From: an uncultured Eubacteriales bacterium
Lineage (GTDB): Bacteria > Bacillota > Clostridia > Oscillospirales > Acutalibacteraceae
Length of the DNA: 32,902 nucleotides
Reading direction: 5' to 3'
Assembly (NCBI GenBank): GCA_900316025.1
Contig: ONBJ01000014.1
Coordinates: 1 to 32,902, forward strand
Shown piece by piece: positions 8,374 to 15,708 of the stretch (positions within the stretch are counted from its first letter, which is position 1; each line of letters starts with the position of its first letter). The translations under genes and the position numbers were made by a program. The notes beneath the pieces are model-generated. The model ran no database searches. It saw only the letters and a list, made by a program, of their open reading frames with translations, and was not told the origin of the DNA.

Positions 8374-8473
8374 GGTGCGATTGCAGACGGTCAAAAGCTT
8401 GCTTTTGACCAATTTCAAGCGTTTACGCTTGAAATTCACGGCAGATTAATCTGCCGTGGTCTGCAATCGCACC
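8374..8473. repeat. Cloverleaf-type inverted repeat element, copy B
   Basis: This is the cleanest copy. The 15-bp outer repeat GGTGCGATTGCAGAC (8374-8388) / GTCTGCAATCGCACC (8459-8473) encloses GGTCAAAAGC/GCTTTTGACC (8389-8410), an 11-bp stem AATTTCAAGCG/CGCTTGAAATT (8411-8436), and an 11+11 perfect palindrome CACGGCAGATT/AATCTGCCGTG (8437-8458). There is no unpaired base between the hairpins. It lies between the thioesterase stop and the DUF4830 start. Confidence 0.92.
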
Positions 8474-8503
8474 ACCGCCCGAGTTTCGGCATATTATCTC
8501 AGT

Positions 8504-8893
8504 TTATTGTTCTGCTCTTGCCTTTGCCTTACTTAAAAATTTTTCTGCATTTACGGCAAATCTGCTGTGAGTTCCCTTTGCTATGATACCTGCGTTATCA
8601 TAAGCTGTAACATAAAATTCAAAGCTTCTTCCGTTATGAGAAATAAGCTCAGCTTCCGCAGAAACCTCAACACCCTCTGCCGTTGCCGCAATATGCTCTA
8701 TTGAAACGGCAGTTCCTACCGTGGTATAATCCTCGGCTATAAACTTTTCAGCAAGTTCAGATGCGGCTTTTTCCATTAACGCAATTACCATAGGTGTGGC
8801 GTAAACTTCCACGCTGCCGCTTCCTGCACTGACTGCAAGCTTATCTCTTGTTACTGTTTCCGATACTGTTATTTTTTCTGCTTTTTCTTCCAT
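8504..8893 (-). CDS. Hot-dog thioesterase, FlK (fluoroacetyl-CoA thioesterase)-like
   Basis: This is a 129-residue single hot-dog-fold protein predicted to hydrolyse an acyl-CoA thioester in the cytosol. The catalytic triad positions of FlK (Thr42, Glu50, His76) appear here with identical spacing as Thr33, Glu41 and His67, in ATPMVIALMEKAA and VSIEHIAA. FlK-like proteins in gut Clostridia are widespread, and the physiological substrate is normally unknown; fluoroacetyl-CoA should not be assumed. The start at 8893 has a GAGGT ribosome site. It is divergent from the DUF1624 acyltransferase gene. Confidence 0.87.
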   Translation of the reverse strand: MEEKAEKITVSETVTRDKLAVSAGSGSVEVYATPMVIALMEKAASELAEKFIAEDYTTVGTAVSIEHIAATAEGVEVSAEAELISHNGRSFEFYVTAYDNAGIIAKGTHSRFAVNAEKFLSKAKARAEQ

Positions 8894-9015
8894 AATTTTA
8901 CCTCACTGTATTTACTAAGCCTGTTGAACTGTGATAAAATAAGTTTAACTCAATATTGCCGTCAAAACAAGACTTATTGACGGTGTTTTCAAAATAAATG
9001 ACAGGAAAAATATTT

Positions 9016-9792
9016 ATGGAGCTTTTATCGGAACAGAAAATCGTAAAACAAAAAAGAATAATCCTTCTTGACGAGCTGCGTGGTACAGCGGTTATTCTAA
9101 TGATTATATACCATACCCTGTACTCAATGACCTTTATTTTTCATATTGAAGCGTTTTATCCTGCTATGCGTGCCGTATATCATTATGAGCCTGTTATCCC
9201 CATAATCTTTATAACCATATGCGGAATAGTCTGTTCTTTCAGCCGTAATAATCTGAAAAGGGGAATGAAAATTTTCCTTATTGCACTGGCTGTAACACTT
9301 GTCACTTACATAGCGATACCTTCACAGGTTATTATATTCGGAATACTGCATTTTCTGGGAATATCTCTTATGACATACCCGCTTCTTAAAAGGCTGACAA
9401 AAAAAATAAACTGTAAAACAGGAGCATTGATAAGCATTTTTCTTTTTATCCTCTTTTACAACGTCCCAAAAGGATATATCGGGATTCAGCCATATCCCAA
9501 TATAAAGCTTCCGTCTGTGCTTTACGAACACTATTTTATGTCATTTTTCGGCTTTCCATCCGACAGCTTTAATTCGAGCGATTATTTTCCGATTATTCCC
9601 CATATATTTCTTTTTATTTTCGGAATATTTGCAGGCGAATTTATAATCAGTCATAAAATGCCTGCTTTTATTTACAGAAAACATATTCCCTTTCTTGATG
9701 TCATAGGAAAACATGCACTCATTATTTATGTAATACACCAACCGCTGATTATAGGCATTCTCTATATTATAACTTCAGTTTCAGGAAAGTAG
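9016..9792 (+). CDS. DUF1624/HGSNAT-like membrane acyltransferase
   Basis: This is a polytopic membrane protein of about 258 residues related to the catalytic domain of heparan-alpha-glucosaminide N-acetyltransferase (DUF1624). It opens with the family motif LDELRGTAVILMIIYHTLY, and seven to eight hydrophobic helices follow. It ends with a conserved GKHALIIYVIHQPL segment. An upstream ATG at 8998 in the same frame lacks a ribosome site. The ATG at 9016 has AGGAA nine bases before it, so it is preferred. Members are thought to move acyl groups onto sugars across membranes, but the substrate is unknown. It is followed closely by the MATE exporter and PNP genes on the same strand. Confidence 0.8.
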   Translation: MELLSEQKIVKQKRIILLDELRGTAVILMIIYHTLYSMTFIFHIEAFYPAMRAVYHYEPVIPIIFITICGIVCSFSRNNLKRGMKIFLIALAVTLVTYIAIPSQVIIFGILHFLGISLMTYPLLKRLTKKINCKTGALISIFLFILFYNVPKGYIGIQPYPNIKLPSVLYEHYFMSFFGFPSDSFNSSDYFPIIPHIFLFIFGIFAGEFIISHKMPAFIYRKHIPFLDVIGKHALIIYVIHQPLIIGILYIITSVSGK

Positions 9793-9829
9793 GCACAGCA
9801 TTAAAACAAAGGAAGTGTGTTTTATATAT

Positions 9830-11164
9830 ATGAAAAAATTAAAGCTGTTCAGTCTTGCATGGCCTATATTTGTAGAAACGGCTCTTTTTATGCTGTTAGG
9901 CTTCATAGACGTATTTGTACTAAGTCAGTATGATGATCTTGCCGCTTCATCTGTAAATACCGCAAATCAGTCTGTATCAATCGTAACGATAGTTTTCACC
10001 GTTATTTCGGGAGCAAGTGCCGTACTTATTTCGCAGTACCTCGGAGCTGAAAACAATGAAGCTGCATCGAGAATTTCGGCTTTGGCAATAACACTGAACT
10101 TTTCACTCGGAATTGTCATAAGTGCCGTTTTACTTATCTTCAACAGGCGTATACTCTCATTTATAGGAGCAGAGGGTACTATACTGGAATTTTCATCTCA
10201 GTATCTTTCAATCGTAGGCGGTTTTATATTTTTGCAGGCTGTACTCAGTGCGATGACCGTAATTATACGTAATCACGGTATGACACAAATATCTATGTAC
10301 GTTACTGTAGGAATGAATATAATAAACACTGTTCTTGACATTATATTCGTACTTGGGTTGTTCGGTATTCCCAAAATGGGAGTAGCAGGAGTAGCCATAG
10401 CAACCGCTTTCAGCAGAGTTGTCGGAACGTTTGTACTTGCCGCCGTACTGTTTACAAAAGTAGAAAGCTTTTCAATATTCAGACTTCTTAACCCTTTTCC
10501 CATAAAAGATATTGTAAATATCATAAAAATCGGAGTTCCGTCAGCACTTGAAACATTTCTGTATAATATTTCACAGCTTGCAATAACTTCGATAGTTCTG
10601 AACTGTCTGAGCGAAACCGAACTTATAACAAAGACTTATGTTCAGAATATCACTATGTTTTTTTACATATTTGCACTTTCAATAGGACAGGCTTCACAGA
10701 TAATCACGGGACACCTTGTCGGTGCGGAAAAGTATGACGAAGCCTATACCCGAAATATTAAATCCTACAGACAGGCACTTTCCATAACCGTTATTGTATG
10801 TATAATAGGAATTTTGCTGCGTTCCCGTCTGATAGGCATATTTACCGATAACAGCGAAGTAATCGCATTAGGCTCAGATATTATAATAATCAATATCATT
10901 CTTGAGCTTGGCAGAACTACCAACTTAGTAATAATAGCCTGTCTGCGTGGTGCAGGAGATGTTTATTTTCCTACCATATGTGCAATATTCTCAATGTGGG
11001 TTATAAGTGTTGCAGGCTCTTATGTATTTGCTGTAATGCTGGGACTTGGAATTTACGGACTTTGGATTGCTCTTGCCGCTGACGAGTGTTTCAGAGGTAT
11101 ACTTATGGTATGGAGATGGAAAAGCGGCAAATGGCGAAATAAAAGCATAGCTGCCGTAAAATGA
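9830..11164 (+). CDS. MATE-family multidrug/Na+ antiporter
   Basis: This multidrug and toxic compound extrusion protein has 12 predicted membrane helices and about 444 residues, the normal family size. It has the two-fold repeated architecture, with the N-half GFIDVFVLSQYDDLAASSVNTA and GASAVLISQYLGA and the C-half IGQASQIITGHLVGA, typical of MATE proteins. It would export cationic or organic compounds using a proton or sodium gradient; the substrate is unknown. A GTG at 9815 opens the frame but overlaps the ribosome site AAAGGAAG, so the ATG at 9830 is preferred even though its spacing is slightly long. The gene lies between the DUF1624 gene (37-base gap) and PNP (19-base gap), so the three may form an operon. 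Confidence 0.9.
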   Translation: MKKLKLFSLAWPIFVETALFMLLGFIDVFVLSQYDDLAASSVNTANQSVSIVTIVFTVISGASAVLISQYLGAENNEAASRISALAITLNFSLGIVISAVLLIFNRRILSFIGAEGTILEFSSQYLSIVGGFIFLQAVLSAMTVIIRNHGMTQISMYVTVGMNIINTVLDIIFVLGLFGIPKMGVAGVAIATAFSRVVGTFVLAAVLFTKVESFSIFRLLNPFPIKDIVNIIKIGVPSALETFLYNISQLAITSIVLNCLSETELITKTYVQNITMFFYIFALSIGQASQIITGHLVGAEKYDEAYTRNIKSYRQALSITVIVCIIGILLRSRLIGIFTDNSEVIALGSDIIIINIILELGRTTNLVIIACLRGAGDVYFPTICAIFSMWVISVAGSYVFAVMLGLGIYGLWIALAADECFRGILMVWRWKSGKWRNKSIAAVK

Positions 11165-11183
11165 GGGAAAAGGAATTTTTAGT

Positions 11184-12014
11184 ATGGATATGATTAAGGC
11201 TGAAAGATGTGCGGAATTTGTAAGAACCATAACAGATGACTTTGTTCCCGAAATCGGAATAATTCTCGGCTCAGGAATGGGCAGTATATTTAACGGTGCG
11301 GACATAAAATATACCGTTGATTATGCCGATATTCCCGAATTTCCGAAATCCACCGCTGAGGGACACAGGGGCAGATTTCTTTTTATGGAATACGAAGGAA
11401 AAAATATCGTTGTTATGCAGGGCAGAGTACACTATTATGAGGGTTACAGCATACAGGAAACAGTTCTTCCCGTCTGTGTTATGAAGCTTCTCGGCATAGA
11501 AACCCTTATGCTGACAAATGCGGCAGGCGGTATAAGTCAAAATCTTGACGCAGGTGACATTATGATAATCACAGACCATATAAGTATTTTTGTTCCATCT
11601 CCGCTGACAGGAAAGAACGATGACAGATACGGAGAACGTTTTCCGGATATGAGCTGTGTCTATAATGTATACCTGACAGAAACACTTAAAAATGTATTTT
11701 TAAAAAATAATCTTCCTGTAAAAACAGGTACATATGTGCAGACAAGCGGCCCGAACTATGAAACACCGTCCGAAATAAGAATGCTCATAGCTTTAGGCTG
11801 CGATGCTGTTGGAATGAGTACGGTATGCGAGGCTATGACAGCACATTATCTTGGAATCAAGGTCTGCGGAATAAGTCTTATAACCAACAAAGCCGCAGGA
11901 CTGGGCAATATTCCTCTGAGCCACAGCGAGGTTCAGAAAATTGCGGATATAATCTCAGATAAAATTTCAGTACTGATTGACAGTTTTATCAAAACTCAGA
12001 CAAAGAAACCATAA
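11184..12014 (+). CDS. punA: Purine nucleoside phosphorylase (6-oxopurine type)
   Basis: This enzyme phosphorolyses inosine and guanosine to the free base and ribose-1-phosphate for purine salvage. The 276-residue protein is of the trimeric PNP family. Visible motifs are the phosphate loop GSGMG (29-33), HRGR with His61, GRVHYYEGY with His83, TNAAGG (111-116), GPNYETPSE with Tyr192/Glu193, and the base-reading Asn235 in TNKAAG. Asn at this place, equivalent to human Asn243, favours 6-oxopurines over adenosine. The start at 11184 has an AAAGGAA ribosome site. It is the last gene of the plus-strand group, and a 3'-end repeat overlaps its stop codon. Confidence 0.93.
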   Translation: MDMIKAERCAEFVRTITDDFVPEIGIILGSGMGSIFNGADIKYTVDYADIPEFPKSTAEGHRGRFLFMEYEGKNIVVMQGRVHYYEGYSIQETVLPVCVMKLLGIETLMLTNAAGGISQNLDAGDIMIITDHISIFVPSPLTGKNDDRYGERFPDMSCVYNVYLTETLKNVFLKNNLPVKTGTYVQTSGPNYETPSEIRMLIALGCDAVGMSTVCEAMTAHYLGIKVCGISLITNKAAGLGNIPLSHSEVQKIADIISDKISVLIDSFIKTQTKKP

Positions 12015-12097
12015 AGTTTAGGTCAAGCCTTTTCAAAGGCTTGCGGTTTCCAAAGGCGGAGCCTTTGGTCAGGATTTTAAAGGGTGAAACCCTTTAA
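12008..12097 (+). repeat. 3'-end triple-hairpin repeat, copy 2 (after punA)
   Basis: The element begins at ACCATAAAG, which contains the punA stop codon, and runs in sense with punA. It has three hairpins in order: AAGCCTTT/AAAGGCTT, CCAAAGGC/GCCTTTGG, AAAGGGT/ACCCTTT. It is nearly identical to copy 3 except for the middle arm. Confidence 0.88.
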
Positions 12098-12111
12098 CTC
12101 AATTCAATAAA

Positions 12112-12180
12112 TGCCCAATGCCGTGAAGACGGCATTGGGCAAAAAAGAACCTGAAAACCATTTGGTTTTTCAGGTTCTTT
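12112..12180. terminator. Double-hairpin terminator between convergent punA and folD
   Basis: A 13-bp stem TGCCCAATGCCGT/ACGGCATTGGGCA (12112-12141) is followed by a second stem AGAACCTGAAAACC/GGTTTTTCAGGTTCT with one bulge (12146-12178). Read on the minus strand the second hairpin is followed by six T, so it should terminate folD transcription. On the plus strand it ends in TTT only. Confidence 0.75.
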
Positions 12181-12201
12181 AAAAATCATAAAAAGAAAAT
12201 T

Positions 12202-13056
12202 TTACAGCAAATTCTGAAGCTTGAATGCAGTAAGTGTATTTTTCATAAGTACAGCGATAGTCATAGGGCCAACTCCACCGGGAACAGGTGTAATATATGA
12301 AGCAACCTTTTCAGCTTCCGCAAAATCAACATCTCCGCAGAGCTTTCCGTCAGCGGTTCTGTTTATGCCTACATCAATTACCACTGCACCCTCCTTTATC
12401 ATATCTCCGCTTACAAACTTAGGAATGCCTACAGCCGCAACCAGAATATCAGCACGTCTGCATACCTCTTTCAAATTCTTCGTCTTACTGTGACATATCG
12501 TGACAGTGCCGTTCCTGTGTAAGAGAAGCATTGACATAGGTTTTCCTACTATATTGCTTCTTCCTACAACAACACATTCCTTTCCTGCAATCTCTATGTT
12601 GTAGTAGTCGAGCATTTCCATAACTCCTGCGGGAGTGCAGGGCAGAAAATCAAAATCGCCGATCATTATTTTTCCCACATTTGAAGCATGAAAAGCATCT
12701 ACATCTTTTTCGGGGGCGATAAGCTCAATTACAGCCTTTTCATCAAGGTGCTTAGGAAGCGGAAGCTGACATAATATACCGTTTATTTCTCTGTCGCTGT
12801 TCAGCTCCTTTACAAGTGCAGACAACTCCTCCTGTGAGGTTGAAGCAGGAAGTGCATACTCTCTCGAAACAAAGCCTACAAGCTCACAAGCCTTCTTTTT
12901 ATTGTTTACATAAACACGTGATGCAGGGTCATCGCCTACTATAATTACCGCAAGTCCGGGCTTTTTTCCTGTCTTTTCAAATAAAGTCCTGCATTCCTCG
13001 GCAACGCTGTTTTTTACGCTTGCCGAAACCGTTTTTCCGTCTATTATGATTGCCAT
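12202..13056 (-). CDS. folD: Bifunctional methylene-THF dehydrogenase / methenyl-THF cyclohydrolase
   Basis: FolD interconverts 5,10-methylene-THF, 5,10-methenyl-THF and 10-formyl-THF in cytosolic one-carbon metabolism. The chosen start (ATG 13056) has GGAGGT four bases upstream and gives 284 residues, the family size. A GTG at 13071 in frame would put the ribosome site inside the gene. Motifs are YVNNKKKAC with catalytic Lys53, ILCQLPLP, the NADP-binding GRSNIVGKP, and the C-terminal signature TPVPGGVGPMTIA. It starts 16 bases after the lgt stop, so lgt-folD is a likely operon. A double-hairpin terminator follows. Confidence 0.95.
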   Translation of the reverse strand: MAIIIDGKTVSASVKNSVAEECRTLFEKTGKKPGLAVIIVGDDPASRVYVNNKKKACELVGFVSREYALPASTSQEELSALVKELNSDREINGILCQLPLPKHLDEKAVIELIAPEKDVDAFHASNVGKIMIGDFDFLPCTPAGVMEMLDYYNIEIAGKECVVVGRSNIVGKPMSMLLLHRNGTVTICHSKTKNLKEVCRRADILVAAVGIPKFVSGDMIKEGAVVIDVGINRTADGKLCGDVDFAEAEKVASYITPVPGGVGPMTIAVLMKNTLTAFKLQNLL

Positions 13057-13072
13057 AGTTACCTCCGTCACG

Positions 13073-14194
13073 TTACTCCTTATAATTCTTTACATCGCTG
13101 AGAATTTTATTTATCTTTTTATCATTTTCAGCCTTACTGCCGTTTCCTATAACGTCATTTATATCAAACATATCATCGGAATCCGTTTCCTTTTCTTCAC
13201 TGTCCAAAGGTTCGACAAGCTCTCTTTTTGTTGAAGCTGATTTTGTTTTTTCTTCCGATAATTCTTCATTCACATCATCAACTTCTATTTTTGCTGAGTG
13301 AGAACATATTTCATTTGAGTCAAAATCCGCATTTCCCGAATTTGCTGAATAAACAGGCTTCTTGAACTTAGCCAGCTTTATTTCGTCACCGTAAGGAATT
13401 AATTTCTGATAATTCTTCTTATGCAGAACAATAAGTACTGCAAGACCTGTAACAGCAATTACCGCCGATAAAATCTGGGATACCCTGAAATCCGTATTGG
13501 GAATATACAGACTGTCCGTTCTGAGACCCTCTACGAATGTACGCTCCAGACCGTACCAAACCATATATATAAGTGCCATCTGACCGTGATATTTCCTCAT
13601 CTTGGTATGAGAGAATATGTGAAGCAGCAACGCTCCCAGCAGACACCATAACGACTCATAAAGGAAACAGGGGTGAACCTCAATACCGTTTGTACCCTCA
13701 CTTACCATTCTCCATGGCAAATCCGTAGCTACTCCGTAAGCCTCCTGATTGAAAAAGTTGCCCCATCTTCCTAGTCCCTGACCTATAAAAAATCCTACTG
13801 CCGTAACGTCCAGAAGTGCGGGAATATTCATCTTTTCCTTTTTGCCTACTATAAGTCCTCCTGCCAAAGCACCTATTATGCCGCCGTATATGGCAAGACC
13901 GCCCTCGTTTATAGCTAAAATCTTATCAGGGTGTGAAGCATAATAGTCCCACTGGAAAAGAACAAAGTAAAGTCTTGCTCCGACTATTCCCGTTATAACT
14001 CCGACTATTACACAGTTTAAAAACTTGTCCGCAGAAATTCCGAGTCTTTTTGCATTAAGGCTTCCGTACAGTAAGCCAAGTATAAGACCTGTTGCAATTA
14101 TAATTCCGTACCAGTATATCTGAATACCGAATACATCAAACTGCTTTACAATGTCTACATCAATTCCCAGTCCGGGAAAATGAACGTGATACAT
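13073..14194 (-). CDS. lgt: Prolipoprotein diacylglyceryl transferase with long acidic C-terminal tail
   Basis: Lgt transfers diacylglycerol from phosphatidylglycerol to the lipobox cysteine of prolipoproteins in the membrane. Residues 1-270 hold about seven helices and the signature GQGLGRWGNFFNQEAYG (138-154) with conserved Arg143. Position 103, a histidine needed in the E. coli enzyme, is Tyr here (GGLAIYGG), a variation I believe occurs in other Firmicutes. From about residue 275 to 373 there is an extra hydrophilic tail rich in Ser, Glu, Asp and Lys. This makes the protein roughly 100 residues longer than typical. The start at 14194 has a GGGAGG ribosome site. folD follows immediately. 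Confidence 0.93.
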   Translation of the reverse strand: MYHVHFPGLGIDVDIVKQFDVFGIQIYWYGIIIATGLILGLLYGSLNAKRLGISADKFLNCVIVGVITGIVGARLYFVLFQWDYYASHPDKILAINEGGLAIYGGIIGALAGGLIVGKKEKMNIPALLDVTAVGFFIGQGLGRWGNFFNQEAYGVATDLPWRMVSEGTNGIEVHPCFLYESLWCLLGALLLHIFSHTKMRKYHGQMALIYMVWYGLERTFVEGLRTDSLYIPNTDFRVSQILSAVIAVTGLAVLIVLHKKNYQKLIPYGDEIKLAKFKKPVYSANSGNADFDSNEICSHSAKIEVDDVNEELSEEKTKSASTKRELVEPLDSEEKETDSDDMFDINDVIGNGSKAENDKKINKILSDVKNYKE

Positions 14195-14258
14195 AAAATA
14201 ATAAACCTCCCTTTAGTTTTAAGTTTTCAAAACAAGCAGAAGCCTGTTTTGACGATGG

Positions 14259-14353
14259 GCGATTGCAGCCTTGCGTACTCTGTACGCAAGAGTTCAATTT
14301 GCTTAGGCAAATTGAACAGTCATAATACTTTGTATTATGACTGCTGCAATCGC
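14259..14353. repeat. Cloverleaf-type inverted repeat element, copy C
   Basis: The outer 10-bp repeat GCGATTGCAG (14259-14268) / CTGCAATCGC (14344-14353) encloses three perfect stems: CTTGCGTAC/GTACGCAAG (14270-14290), GTTCAATTTGC/GCAAATTGAAC (14292-14317) and AGTCATAATAC/GTATTATGACT (14318-14342). None of the three arm sequences matches those of copies A, B or D. The CTGCGGCTAA flank is on the right side here, so this copy is inverted relative to A and D. Confidence 0.88.
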
Positions 14354-14424
14354 AGCGTGAGCGAAGCCGCAGACCTGCGGCTAATATATTAAATTAAAAA
14401 CTAAGTTTTCCTGTAAAGCAATAC

Positions 14425-15708
14425 TCAAATCGGAAGTATTACAGAAAGCGAACAGGCATTTACATCAAACTGCTGATGAAGTCTGTTATTTATATCTTCA
14501 AGGGTTGCATTTTTAACACATTCTATATAGCCGAAAAATTCCCTGTCAGAAAAATCGCATTCCATAACAGCTCCTGCTATATTCTCATTTCTGTTGAGTG
14601 ATGATATACAGCTTCCGTAGACTGCTTTTTTTGCAAGCTGAAAATCTTTGTCATAAACACCTGTTTTCAGAAGTTCTGATATATAATTCTTAATAATATC
14701 CGCAGCTTCTTTCGGAGCGTGTGATTCTCCGCCGATAATTACGCTGCTGTAACAAGGGCCTTCAAAATGCTCATAATCAAAGGTATTGTTAATAAGTCCC
14801 TTATCCTCAAGTATTTTGTAAAGTTCAGATGAACCCGAAGCTATTGCGGAGAGCAGTATTTCACTTTCAGCCATTTCCTTGTCTGACAGACGTTCTTTAT
14901 TAACATTTTCCTTAAATCCCATATTGAAAAGCGGAACTGAAACAGCAAGCTTCTGTTCGGTGTAATCGCAGACAATTTCAGCAGGCTCATAAGGAAAAGC
15001 ACTCTCAACATTTTTTGCAGGCGACAATGGAAGATACTTATCCGCCATATCAATAATTCTTTCAGGTTCGGCACAGCCTCCTACGATAACAAGTGCCATA
15101 TTGTTGAGGTTATAAAATCCGTTGTAGCAGTCATAAAGCTTCTGTGGTGTAATCTCTGCGATAGTTTCAACCGTACCTGCAATATCTATCTTTACGGGGT
15201 GATTGTGATACATAGCACCCAGCAGATTGAACATAACCCTCCAGTTGGGGTCATCATCATACATTCTTATTTCCTGACCGATTATGCCCTGTTCCTTTTG
15301 TACTGTTTCCTCCGTAAAGTAAGGCGAACATACAAAGCTGAGCAGAATTTTCAGCGATTCATCAAAATTATCTGCACACGAGAACAGATAGCATGTCTTG
15401 TCAAAGGCTGTATAAGCATTTGCGGAAGCTCCTGTTTTAGCATATTTTGCGAAAGCATCGCCGTCCTCGTCCTCGAAAAGCTTATGCTCAAGATAATGAG
15501 CTATTCCGTCAGGTACAGTAATAACCGTACCGTTTTCATCTTTGAATGTTGTATTTATTGAGCCGTATTTTGCTCCGAACAGTGCATAGGTTGATTTAAA
15601 CCCCTTTTTCGGATAAACATATATTTTAAGTCCGCTTTTGTGATGTATTTTAAAATACGTATCCTCTACAATATTGCTTCTGATTTCCTCTATAACAGTT
15701 TTGCTCAT
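14425..15708 (-). CDS. yfmH: M16 family peptidase, YfmH-type (EF-P modification-associated)
   Basis: This is a 427-residue zinc peptidase of the M16B pitrilysin-like family. The inverted zinc motif HxxEH is intact at 71-75 (HYLEH), and the third ligand is probably Glu146 in GQEIRMYDD. It overlaps by four bases (ATGA) with the preceding yfmF gene, whose product lacks the motif. Such active/inactive pairs usually work as a heterodimer. In Bacillus, YfmF/YfmH are annotated as needed for 5-aminopentanol modification of elongation factor P, and that name is carried over by homology only. Cloverleaf repeat C follows the stop. Confidence 0.88.
   Translation of the reverse strand: MSKTVIEEIRSNIVEDTYFKIHHKSGLKIYVYPKKGFKSTYALFGAKYGSINTTFKDENGTVITVPDGIAHYLEHKLFEDEDGDAFAKYAKTGASANAYTAFDKTCYLFSCADNFDESLKILLSFVCSPYFTEETVQKEQGIIGQEIRMYDDDPNWRVMFNLLGAMYHNHPVKIDIAGTVETIAEITPQKLYDCYNGFYNLNNMALVIVGGCAEPERIIDMADKYLPLSPAKNVESAFPYEPAEIVCDYTEQKLAVSVPLFNMGFKENVNKERLSDKEMAESEILLSAIASGSSELYKILEDKGLINNTFDYEHFEGPCYSSVIIGGESHAPKEAADIIKNYISELLKTGVYDKDFQLAKKAVYGSCISSLNRNENIAGAVMECDFSDREFFGYIECVKNATLEDINNRLHQQFDVNACSLSVILPI

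Noticed and set aside
8959..8983. CCGTCAA/TTGACGG inverted repeat between the thioesterase and acyltransferase genes
   Set aside because: It is a 7-bp stem with an 11-base loop in an AT-rich spacer, with no recognised operator family and no second copy in the window.
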